DNA of 7,412 bases. Origin: Kiritimatiellia bacterium. GTDB lineage: Bacteria; Verrucomicrobiota; Kiritimatiellia; RFP12; UBA1067. The stretch is taken from positions 1 through 7,412 of the forward strand of contig JAQVQN010000114.1 in NCBI GenBank assembly GCA_028701555.1, in the 5' to 3' direction. Position numbers and translations under genes: made by a program. Position 1 is the first letter of the stretch. Every line of letters starts with the position of its first letter. Under the pieces are notes generated by a model, which worked only from the letters and a program-made list of their open reading frames with translations, had not been told where the DNA came from and ran no database searches. Positions 1 to 6,311 of this stretch are shown in pieces.

Positions 1-95
1 CCGAACACGTCGGTCTGACCGAAGGCGCGCATGCGGTCGACAAACGCCCCGGCCTTGCTCAGATTGCCCGCGTTCACGGTCATCCATTCCGGGGA
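1..95 (-). other. In-frame continuation of the VWA gene beyond an internal TGA (runs off the window)
   Basis: Directly after the TGA at 98-96, the same frame stays open for 31 more codons to the window edge. It reads SPEWMTVNAGNLSKA, then GAFVDRMRAFGQTDVF. This is what the middle of a VWA domain should look like after the RFNVVAFRDNF strand: an amphipathic helix (NLSKAGAFVDRM) followed by the loop carrying the MIDAS Thr and Asp (QTDVF). The other two frames give nothing VWA-like here. The sequence therefore belongs to the gene at 1259-96, and the stop splits one domain. Whether the full protein is ever made cannot be decided from this window. Confidence 0.75.
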
Positions 96-1259
96 TCAGG
101 GTTCGAAGTTGTCGCGGAAAGCCACCACGTTGAAGCGGTCTGTGGGGTTGAGAGTTTGTAAGGCGGCGGCAAGGCCGCGGCGGCAGAAGACCATGCGGTC
201 TTCGGACATCGAGGCCGAGACATCCTGCACAAATACGATGTCTTTGGGAATGACCGGCACGTTCTTGTCGGCGCGCGGCTGGATGCCGATGCGGAAATAA
301 ACAAGGTCGGGCCGGGCCGGGTCTTTGTAGGTCTCCATGCCCACAGCCAGAAGGTCATCTATCGGCACATATTCGATGGTGTCCTGCATTTCCGAGATTG
401 CGGCCTGGGTTTCCAGCGCCTTGCGGGCATCTTCGTTAAGCTTGCCTTGAGCGACAGCCTGATCCAGTTCCTGCTTCAACTGCTCCTTCCGCCGGCTATC
501 CTCCTGATCGCTGCCAGTGCCGCCCTTTTCGCCTGGCTGCAGGGCGAAGCGCTCGCCGGTGGTGCCGGGCTGGACTTTGGCTACAGCCTCCGGTATTTCG
601 ACCGGCGGCACCTTGTAAGTGCCCTGGCGGATCTCGGTGTCGAAGATCTCGGCTGACTCCAAGGGCTTGGGCGGCTCGATCTCCTTGCCGAAGCGGCGTC
701 CGGCCAGGTCTATGGACGGCACGATATCCGGGGCCTGTGGAACTCTTTCGATCATCGGTATCTCGCGGCGCGGCAGCAGTGCCACGTCGTCCTGCACGGT
801 TCGATCAAAGATCTGCGCGATCTCCTGACGCGGCATCCACGGCGTGGCGTCGATCTGGTCGGCGACCGACTCTTTAAGCGCGAGCACACCAGGCGCCAGG
901 GCTTCGCGCGGCACCGGCGGCGGCGTCGTCAGCACCGCGTCAGCGCTCTGGCTCAGATCCTCAATGCGCTCGCCGGCCTCGATCGGCCCGCGGCTGGGCT
1001 CATCGCGCTCTCCCGGCACTCTTTTACCCAGCAGCATGGGGTCTGCCTGCATGGTTTCGACCCGCATGGGCGGCACCCGGCTGTCATAAAACCGGTCGCG
1101 CCGCTGCTCGCGCAGGCGCGTCATGCCGCCGATCGACCAGTCGGCAAAGAAATACATCATCACCATATGGATAACGGCTGATAGCAAGAGCGCCACGCAG
1201 GCCAACATCCAGTGGTGGTCATTCTGTCTCTGGTGTTGTCCGAACCCGTACGGTATCAT
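96..1259 (-). CDS. Membrane-anchored VWA-domain protein in the TonB position of an ExbBD operon, interrupted by an in-frame TGA
   Basis: The 387 visible residues up to the TGA begin with a hydrophilic N-terminus. One transmembrane helix follows at about residues 18-38 (MLACVALLLSAVIHMVMMYF), with no obvious signal-peptidase site, so it should act as an inner-membrane anchor with the rest in the periplasm. Residues 60-250 are rich in Pro and Glu (PPPVP, PPKPLE, KVPPVEIP), like the extended linker of TonB/TolA-type proteins. Residues 250-295 are charged and probably helical. A VWA domain starts near residue 338 (KDIVFVQDVSASMS). Its MIDAS motif DxSxS is D346, S348, S350 (bases 224-210), and TDRFNVVAF at 373-381 is the typical next strand. 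The ORF then stops at TGA, before the MIDAS Thr. Homologous coding sequence continues in frame after the stop, so as annotated the domain is truncated and probably could not bind metal normally. The ATG overlaps the TGA of the TPR gene (ATGA) and has AAAGGG six bases upstream. The exact function is unknown. The link to ExbBD comes from operon context and architecture. Confidence 0.8.
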   Translation of the reverse strand: MIPYGFGQHQRQNDHHWMLACVALLLSAVIHMVMMYFFADWSIGGMTRLREQRRDRFYDSRVPPMRVETMQADPMLLGKRVPGERDEPSRGPIEAGERIEDLSQSADAVLTTPPPVPREALAPGVLALKESVADQIDATPWMPRQEIAQIFDRTVQDDVALLPRREIPMIERVPQAPDIVPSIDLAGRRFGKEIEPPKPLESAEIFDTEIRQGTYKVPPVEIPEAVAKVQPGTTGERFALQPGEKGGTGSDQEDSRRKEQLKQELDQAVAQGKLNEDARKALETQAAISEMQDTIEYVPIDDLLAVGMETYKDPARPDLVYFRIGIQPRADKNVPVIPKDIVFVQDVSASMSEDRMVFCRRGLAAALQTLNPTDRFNVVAFRDNFEP

Positions 1260-3613
1260 ACGTAGCCCTTTCTGACTTTATAAGTCGTCTCCGTTTGTTG
1301 CGGCGCCGACAAAGGCGAGGTCGGATAACGCGTCTTTAATTCTTCACGCATGGCTTGCGCTTCCGCGCTGCGTCCGGCCTTGTCAAGCAGCAGTGATGAC
1401 TTGTGCAACGCTTCCGGCACCAGCACGGGGTCGTCGAAAAGAATACCGACACTCATGTAATACCTAAGGGCGGCCTCGGCATCCCCCTGCGCCTCGGCGT
1501 TACGGGCCAGGCCTGCATAGGCGCGCGCCCGCAGGCCGATCAGCTCGGGTTGAGCCGCGCGAGCCGCCGCGTCGTTAAGGTGCTCAGCAGCCTCGTCGAA
1601 TCGACCCGCCGCGGTCAGCAGCTCACCGAGCCGCAAGGCAGCTTCCGCGCCGTACGCGGTGGTGGCACCCGTGGCCAAAGCCTCGCTGAAGGCGCGTATG
1701 GCCGGGTCGCGCTCGCCCTTGTCGCGGTGTATGCGCCCCAGCACGGTCCAGGCGGTCTGTGTCCACCCCTTATCCGGCTTGAGTGCCAGCAGCGCCTGCG
1801 CGGCCTTGACAGCCGCCTCGGGCTGTTTCTGCTCGTTCTGGAACTCGGCCAGCCAGGCCAGGCGGTCAGGCCCCAAGCGTTCCGCGATCGGGGCATCCAG
1901 CAGCTTATGGAATAAATCCGCAGCCTCAGCCTTGCGCCCGACCTTTTGCACAAGCATACCCAGTTCCAGCATAGCCTCGCGCTCGAATTCCTTGGACGGG
2001 TTCGCAGCCAGGCAGGCGCGGAAAAATTTCTCGGCTTCGGCCAGCTCGCCGGTCTGATGCAAGACCGCCGCGCGCCAGTAGAACACCTCGGCCTTGCGGC
2101 TGTCCTCGGGAAAGCGGCGCATGCGCTCGTCGAGCGTGGCACCTGCGGCGCGCGGGTTCTTGGCGCGCAGTTCCTCCATGGCCTTCTGATAAAGCGTTTC
2201 CGCAGCCTCCTCCGCATTCGGATATTTGGTCAGCAGCGCGATCCAGTCGCGCAGGGCTGCATCGCCCTGGCCAAGGCGCGTACGGCAAACGCCAGCCGCG
2301 TACAAGGCTTTTGAGGCGAGAGGGTCGTCCGGAAAGCGTTCCGCCACCTGCATGAACCATGAGGCCGCCGACTCCCACGCCTCCTGTTTCTGCAGCAGCC
2401 AGCCCAAGCGGTAAAGCGCGTCTTTGACGAACGGGCTCTGCGGACACTTCTCCACCAGCAGGCGGCTGTTCTGCACCGCCGTGTCGGGCTGGCCCAATGC
2501 CATGGCCGCCTCGGAGTTCATCCAGTACACATTGTCGGCATAGGCCTCCGGCGGCGGCAGACGCTGTGCAGCGACACGCAGCACATCCTCGTAACGTCCG
2601 TCGCGGTAGAGCGTTGTCAGCTTCTCATACCAGGCGCGCTCGGACAGGCGGCCGGACGGAAATTCCGCTAGCTGCGTGGCGTAAAATTTCACGGCCTCTG
2701 CGCGCTGCTCAAGCTGACGCAAGCAGTTGGCTTTAAGGTACAGAATCTCTTCACGCTCGGCATGGCTCTTGTCTGAGATGATCAGCTCCAGTATCTCCGA
2801 GCTTTCTTTGAAACGCCCAGCGTGGTAATTCGCCCAGCCCGCGCCTAGGGCGGCTTTAACGATGCGCGCCGATTCAGGGAACCTTGACTGCAGGGTGTTG
2901 AAGAGGTTGGCGCTCTCTTCGTAACGCTCGTCGAGCAGCGACAACTGTGAAGCGAAAAACAGCGACTCCTCGGCGACTTTCGGATCTTTGGCCTTGTGGG
3001 ACAGGTCAAGATACATACCTAAGGCGCGGCGACGGTCTTCCGGCTTGCCGGTCTTGTTCAGCAGCCAGGCGGAGCGCAGACCGGCATACATCCCGTAATC
3101 TGTGTCCGCGAAAGACTCCCCCAGCTTTGCATAGCGCGTTAACGCCTCTTCAGCGCGATTCAGCCGTTCCAGCGTCTCGCCCAGATGATACAATGCTGCG
3201 GCACGCACATCGGGTGCCACGTTGTCGGCCGACAACTCCTCAAAAACAGCGACCGCTTCTGCGAGAGCATCGCCGCCCCTGTCCATCTTGAGCAGGGCCA
3301 ATTGCAGACGCGCGCGCGGCGTGTTAGGGCTGGCCGGGAATTTTTCCGCCAGAAGCTGGTAGGCGGCCTCGGCTTCAGCCGACAGCTTGAGTCGGCGTTT
3401 GCACTCACCCAATCGAAACAGCACATTATCTAGATCCGCCAAATCCGGCTCTCGCGCCAGGGCCTCGTACTCCCGCGCCGCCAGATCGAACATGCTGCGC
3501 CGGAACAGACCGTCCGCCAGATGCAGGCGGTCCAGCACTGCAACCGGGTCAGCCAGCGCCGCCGCGACTGCCAACAGGATGCCCATCGCAAAACTGTGTT
3601 TTGCAAACCTCAT
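1256..3613 (-). CDS. Exported tetratricopeptide-repeat protein (CpoB/YbgF- or BamD-like repeats)
   Basis: A 785-residue protein built almost wholly of TPR helices. It starts with a signal peptide: positive MRFAKHS, hydrophobic core, and probable cleavage after ALA at residue 21, so it should be periplasmic. No lipobox cysteine is visible. The repeats carry the 'FPxS/D...A.Y.LG' spacing seen in envelope TPR proteins such as YbgF/CpoB and BamD: EKFPASP, SRFPESA, EFPSGRL, EKCPQSPFVKDALYRLG, ERFPDDPLASKALYAAG, TKYPNAEEA, RRFPEDS, and TRYPTSP near the C-terminus. No catalytic domain is seen, so a scaffold or assembly role is likely. Much longer than E. coli CpoB, which has only a few repeats. It lies between exbD and the VWA gene and overlaps both by ATGA, which argues that its product works with them, perhaps as the periplasmic partner of the ExbBD complex (inference). 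Confidence 0.9.
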   Translation of the reverse strand: MRFAKHSFAMGILLAVAAALADPVAVLDRLHLADGLFRRSMFDLAAREYEALAREPDLADLDNVLFRLGECKRRLKLSAEAEAAYQLLAEKFPASPNTPRARLQLALLKMDRGGDALAEAVAVFEELSADNVAPDVRAAALYHLGETLERLNRAEEALTRYAKLGESFADTDYGMYAGLRSAWLLNKTGKPEDRRRALGMYLDLSHKAKDPKVAEESLFFASQLSLLDERYEESANLFNTLQSRFPESARIVKAALGAGWANYHAGRFKESSEILELIISDKSHAEREEILYLKANCLRQLEQRAEAVKFYATQLAEFPSGRLSERAWYEKLTTLYRDGRYEDVLRVAAQRLPPPEAYADNVYWMNSEAAMALGQPDTAVQNSRLLVEKCPQSPFVKDALYRLGWLLQKQEAWESAASWFMQVAERFPDDPLASKALYAAGVCRTRLGQGDAALRDWIALLTKYPNAEEAAETLYQKAMEELRAKNPRAAGATLDERMRRFPEDSRKAEVFYWRAAVLHQTGELAEAEKFFRACLAANPSKEFEREAMLELGMLVQKVGRKAEAADLFHKLLDAPIAERLGPDRLAWLAEFQNEQKQPEAAVKAAQALLALKPDKGWTQTAWTVLGRIHRDKGERDPAIRAFSEALATGATTAYGAEAALRLGELLTAAGRFDEAAEHLNDAAARAAQPELIGLRARAYAGLARNAEAQGDAEAALRYYMSVGILFDDPVLVPEALHKSSLLLDKAGRSAEAQAMREELKTRYPTSPLSAPQQTETTYKVRKGYV
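1266..1272 (-). promoter_or_regulatory. Ribosome binding site of the VWA gene
   Basis: The minus strand reads GAAAGGG followed by a six-base spacer (CTACGT) and the ATG at 1259. It lies inside the last codons of the TPR gene. With the ATGA overlap this fixes the start and suggests translational coupling. Confidence 0.6.
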
Positions 3614-4044
3614 TTACTCTCCGTCGCGCCGTTCTTGGCCTCGATCGTGGCCATGGAGAAATTCCAGATGTCAGCCTTGCGGCAAGTGTCGATCACCTTG
3701 ATCAGGTCATCGTAGCGCGTCTCTTTGTCGGCTCGCAGCACCACCGGCTGCCCCGGGAAATACTTTGAAAGCCGGTCCAGCCGTGTCTTCAGGGCTTCTA
3801 GCGTCATGTCCTGCTGGTTGATCGAGACGCGCCCGTCTTTAGCGATGTTGATGATGATCTCGCCGGGCAGGCGGTCCGGCACCTTGCCGCTTTGAGCTGA
3901 GGGCAAAGTAATGTCGATCTCATATTCCCACTGCGAGAAGACGGAAGTGGCGATAAAAAAGCAGAGCAGCAGGAAGATGACATCCATCATGGCTGTCATC
4001 TGAAAACCCGGCAACGCTTTCTTGTTTTTTGTGCGGAAGTTCAT
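3610..4044 (-). CDS. exbD: ExbD/TolR-family biopolymer transport protein
   Basis: A 144-residue protein (from the ATG at 4044) with the ExbD/TolR layout: short basic cytoplasmic N-terminus (NFRTKNKKALPGFQMT), one transmembrane helix at about 18-37 (AMMDVIFLLLCFFIATSVF), then a periplasmic domain of about 105 residues. The helix carries the conserved proton-carrying Asp (D21, in MMDVIF) at the place of D25 in E. coli ExbD. The periplasmic part contains ITLPSA, the GEIIINIAKDGRVSIN strand pair and VVLRADKET, all typical of the family. With ExbB it would form the inner-membrane proton channel that powers a periplasmic partner. Start: a GTG at 4053 overlaps the exbB stop (GTGA) and adds three residues. 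An AGGA at 4058-4055 sits 10 bases from the ATG but only 1 base from the GTG, so I prefer the ATG. Whether it serves a TonB-like or a Tol-like system cannot be told from the sequence alone. Confidence 0.92.
   Translation of the reverse strand: MNFRTKNKKALPGFQMTAMMDVIFLLLCFFIATSVFSQWEYEIDITLPSAQSGKVPDRLPGEIIINIAKDGRVSINQQDMTLEALKTRLDRLSKYFPGQPVVLRADKETRYDDLIKVIDTCRKADIWNFSMATIEAKNGATESK
3619..3622 (-). promoter_or_regulatory. Ribosome binding site of the TPR gene
   Basis: GGAG on the minus strand with a five-base spacer before the ATG at 3613, inside the final codons of exbD. It supports the ATG that overlaps the exbD TGA stop. Confidence 0.6.
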
Positions 4045-4049
4045 ACCAA

Positions 4050-4805
4050 TCACGTCCTGTCGATAAACGCGGCCTTGTCGCCCATGCCGATCAGCGCCGT
4101 GAGAAGCTCGGATGTGGCGGCCTCGAGGTTAGCGATCTGGCGGCTGGCGCGCCGCCGGAACCAGGCGTAAAAAGCCATGCAGGGAATAGCGACGATCAGG
4201 CCGAAGATGGTCGTGACCAGCGCCTGCGAAACGCCTGCGGCCAATACGACTGGTTTGGCGCTGGCGATATCGCTGGCCACCGACCCGAATGCCGTAAGCA
4301 TGCCCAGAACCGTCCCCAGCAGGCCTAGCAGCGGCGCGATGGTGGCAATATCCAGCAGCAACTCGGTCTGCCCTTGAATGGCCTCCGCCTGCCTGGCTCC
4401 TTCAGCCTCGGCTGTGCCGCGCAACAGCGCGACATCACATTGCGGCACATTGCGCAGGCAGTCCAGAGCCGTCAGCGTCACAGCCGAGAGCGGGCAGGGA
4501 TGCCGGTCGCACAGGCGCCGGACTTCGTTGAGGTTGCCGGCTCTGATCTGAGCCATCAGATCCACCATCAGCTCGCGCGGTATTACCGAGCCGCTGCGCA
4601 GCACCGTCAAGAAGTAGAAGACCATGGCCAGCGCGAAAACCGAGATCGCGGCCAACAGCCACATGATCCAGCCGCCGTACTCCCAAGCCTGCGCGAAGGA
4701 CATGCCGTACGCCTTGGCCGCAGGCTCGCCCGCCTCTTGCGCGACCGCGCGGGTCAGCCAGCCCGCGCAAGCGAGCATCAACAACACTGTTTTCTTAGCC
4801 CTCAT
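4050..4805 (-). CDS. exbB: ExbB/TolQ/MotA-family proton channel protein with signal peptide
   Basis: A 251-residue protein. Residues 1-22 look like a cleavable signal peptide (MRAKKTVLLMLACAGWLTRAVA, likely cut before QEAG), an N-terminal extension absent from E. coli ExbB/TolQ. Three transmembrane helices follow: about 45-69 (WIMWLLAAISVFALAMVFYF), 149-172 and 187-215. The second and third contain the family core: APLLGLLGTVLGMLTAF at 157-173 and GLIVAIPCMAFYAWF at 202-216. Together with ExbD it should form the inner-membrane motor that uses proton motive force. The cytoplasmic loop between helices 1 and 2 holds four cysteines (99, 104, 116, 123), which is unusual. It is the first gene of the operon: a terminator lies between it and argH, and AAGGGA sits seven bases before the ATG. 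Its TGA overlaps or abuts the exbD start. Confidence 0.93.
   Translation of the reverse strand: MRAKKTVLLMLACAGWLTRAVAQEAGEPAAKAYGMSFAQAWEYGGWIMWLLAAISVFALAMVFYFLTVLRSGSVIPRELMVDLMAQIRAGNLNEVRRLCDRHPCPLSAVTLTALDCLRNVPQCDVALLRGTAEAEGARQAEAIQGQTELLLDIATIAPLLGLLGTVLGMLTAFGSVASDIASAKPVVLAAGVSQALVTTIFGLIVAIPCMAFYAWFRRRASRQIANLEAATSELLTALIGMGDKAAFIDRT
4055..4058 (-). promoter_or_regulatory. Probable ribosome binding site deciding the exbD start
   Basis: AGGA on the minus strand, within the end of exbB. The spacer is 10 bases to the ATG at 4044 and only 1 base to the alternative GTG at 4053, so it favours the ATG. Confidence 0.4.
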
Positions 4806-4812
4806 TCTGTAT

Positions 4813-4819
4813 TCCCTTT
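4813..4819 (-). promoter_or_regulatory. Ribosome binding site of exbB
   Basis: AAAGGGA on the minus strand with a seven-base spacer to the ATG at 4805. I could not identify a convincing -35/-10 pair in the short stretch between the argH terminator and this site, so the operon promoter may overlap the terminator or lie inside argH. Confidence 0.6.
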
Positions 4820-4839
4820 CTTATGCCTTTTCGCTTTTT

Positions 4840-4875
4840 AAAAAAACCGGCCGCATGTCCTCCTGGGACACGGCC
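4840..4875 (-). terminator. Intrinsic (Rho-independent) terminator after argH
   Basis: On the minus strand GGCCG-TGTCC (4875-4866) pairs with GGACA (4860-4856) and CGGCC (4853-4849). This gives a ten-base-pair GC-rich stem with a five-base loop (CAGGA) and a two-base bulge (TG). Two G residues follow and then a run of seven T (4846-4840). It begins three bases after the argH stop codon and ends 34 bases before exbB, so it separates the two transcription units. Confidence 0.85.
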
Positions 4876-4878
4876 TTG

Positions 4879-6267
4879 TCACGCCAACGGAAATTTATTG
4901 CCCAGCAGACGCGCGAACGCCGCCTGAGAACGCCGCCTGCGCTCGCGTGCAGTCCGACGCGCCTCGCGTATGCGGCCCTGATAGTAGCCGAAGTCCAGCC
5001 CGGCTGTGCCGCCCTCGTGCGTTTTTGCCGCCAAGGCAAGGTCGGGGTCAGCCAGTGCGAGACCTTCCAGGTTTTCACGCACATGGCGGTAGGCATCGCG
5101 GAAAGGCATGCCACCCGCCACCAGTTCCAACGCGCGGTCGGTCGCGAAAACGCCTGGCGCGAAAGCGGCGCGCAGCCGATCGGGGCAGGCCTTCAGCTCC
5201 CGCGCCAGCAGCGTCATGATCCGCAGCGAGGCCCGCGTCACGCGCAGCCCCTCCATGTAAAGCTCCTTGGTCTCCTGAAGATCGCGGTTATAACCGCCGG
5301 GCATGGCTTTCAGAATGGTGTTGGCGGCCGTGCCGTACCCCAGAACAGTAGCGGCTTTGGCGCGGATAAGTTCCAGCACGTCAGGATTGCGTTTCTGAGG
5401 CATGATACTGCTGCCGGTGCAAAGCTCCGCCGGCAATACGAAATAGCCGAACTCCGGCATCGAGAACAGGATCAGGTCCTCGGCTAGGCGCGAGAGGCTC
5501 AACATGATCTGCCCGCAGGCCGCCAGCAGCACCGATTCGTTCTTGCCGCGCGCGTTGCTGGCGTGAAAGACATTGTGGTGCGTGGCTGAAAAGCCCAGCA
5601 GGCGTGCTGTCAGGGCGCGGTCCACGGGCAGCGGCACGCCATAACCTGCCGCCGAGCCCAGCGGACAGCGGTCATTGTACAGATAGGCAGCCTCGACCGG
5701 CATGAGATCATCCAGCAGCATCTCGGCATAGGCGGTCGCCCACAGTCCCACGGAACTGGGCATGGCGGGCTGCAAGTGGGTGCGTCCGACCATTGGCAAC
5801 CGCAAGTGGCGGCGCCCGAACGCAGTCAGTGCCTCTGCCAGCCCGGCCACTTCTTCAGTCAGCCCCAGCAGCATGTCGCGGATGTGCAGACGGATATCGA
5901 CCGCCACCTGATCGTTGCGGCTGCGGCCGGTGTGAACCTTGCGCCCCAACTCGCCCAAACTCTCGGTCAGGCGGCGCTCCACGGCCAGATGCACATCCTG
6001 GTCGGCAGCGGTGATAGTGAACCGTCCGGCCTGCACTTCGCGGATCACGTCCGCCAGCGCGGCGACAACGCTGTTGCGTTCTTCAGTCACCAGTACCGGC
6101 GGTTTAACGCGCATTCGGGAAAGCATGGTGACATGCGCCGCCGTGCCTAGGCAGTCCCATACCGCCAGATCAAGATCCAGCACTGTATCCTTGCCGACCG
6201 TGAAATCCAGAACGTCGGGATGAATCTTGCCGACGATAGTGCCTTGTGCGCCACGCTTACTTTTCAT
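4879..6267 (-). CDS. argH: Argininosuccinate lyase
   Basis: Cytoplasmic enzyme of the fumarase/aspartase superfamily that splits argininosuccinate into arginine and fumarate, the last step of arginine synthesis. From the ATG at 6267 it has 462 residues, the usual size. The three conserved superfamily regions are present: HTGRSRNDQV at 112-121, GRTHLQPAMPSS with the conserved His at 164, and the signature GSSIMPQKRNPD at 285-296, whose second Ser (287) is the expected catalytic residue. YNRDLQETKE at 326-335 is also typical. The N-terminus lacks the WGGRF motif of E. coli-type ArgH and instead has HPDVLDFTVGKD, followed by LDLAVWDCLGTAAHVTML. I associate this form with Bacteroidetes and related phyla. 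A TTG at 6288 would add seven residues of no homology, so I chose the ATG. No other arg gene is adjacent; 44 bases separate it from the upstream gene and a terminator follows it. Confidence 0.95.
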   Translation of the reverse strand: MKSKRGAQGTIVGKIHPDVLDFTVGKDTVLDLDLAVWDCLGTAAHVTMLSRMRVKPPVLVTEERNSVVAALADVIREVQAGRFTITAADQDVHLAVERRLTESLGELGRKVHTGRSRNDQVAVDIRLHIRDMLLGLTEEVAGLAEALTAFGRRHLRLPMVGRTHLQPAMPSSVGLWATAYAEMLLDDLMPVEAAYLYNDRCPLGSAAGYGVPLPVDRALTARLLGFSATHHNVFHASNARGKNESVLLAACGQIMLSLSRLAEDLILFSMPEFGYFVLPAELCTGSSIMPQKRNPDVLELIRAKAATVLGYGTAANTILKAMPGGYNRDLQETKELYMEGLRVTRASLRIMTLLARELKACPDRLRAAFAPGVFATDRALELVAGGMPFRDAYRHVRENLEGLALADPDLALAAKTHEGGTAGLDFGYYQGRIREARRTARERRRRSQAAFARLLGNKFPLA

Positions 6268-6311
6268 CGAAAAACACCATTGAAACAACCTGTTTGTTGT
6301 CGTAATTCACT
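6268..6311 (-). other. Short intergenic gap upstream of argH
   Basis: Forty-four AT-richer bases between the stop of the upstream gene and the argH ATG. No terminator with a T tract and no convincing sigma-70 promoter is visible. The only SD-like element is a weak GGTG about eight bases before the ATG. Co-transcription with the upstream gene is possible. A small five-base-pair hairpin (6285-6300) is too weak to call. Confidence 0.4.

Noticed and set aside
54..98. Bacterial SECIS element after the TGA, allowing selenocysteine
   Set aside because: The best fold downstream is a four-base-pair outer stem (CCCG/CGGG) with a poor inner stem and no clear apical GU loop at the usual distance. VWA domains are not known to need Cys or Sec at this position. 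It cannot be excluded but is not supported.
96..98. TGA recoded as Trp or Gly genome-wide (codes 4 or 25)
   Set aside because: All five gene ends in the window stop at TGA where the protein families naturally end, and two of the TGAs form clear ATGA start overlaps. TGG is used normally for Trp.
1403..1915. Plus-strand open frame of 170 codons inside the TPR gene
   Set aside because: Antisense to the TPR gene, with composition set by the codon positions of that gene and no recognisable domain.
4821..5114. Minus-strand open frame overlapping the end of argH and running through the terminator
   Set aside because: It overlaps the argH coding frame and spans the terminator hairpin; the argH frame carries clear homology to its end.
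4624..5487. Long plus-strand open frame (287 codons) across the exbB start and argH end
   Set aside because: It lies antisense to two well-supported genes and across the terminator, its translation is low-complexity Arg/Ala/Gln-rich, and no domain or ribosome binding site is seen. It is a by-product of high GC content.
6268..6288. TTG at 6288 as the argH start
   Set aside because: It adds seven residues (translated MFQWCFS) without homology; the ATG at 6267 gives the usual length.
6285..6300. Hairpin ACAAC/GTTGT upstream of argH as terminator or operator
   Set aside because: Only five AT-rich base pairs with a six-base loop and no T tract; expected by chance.
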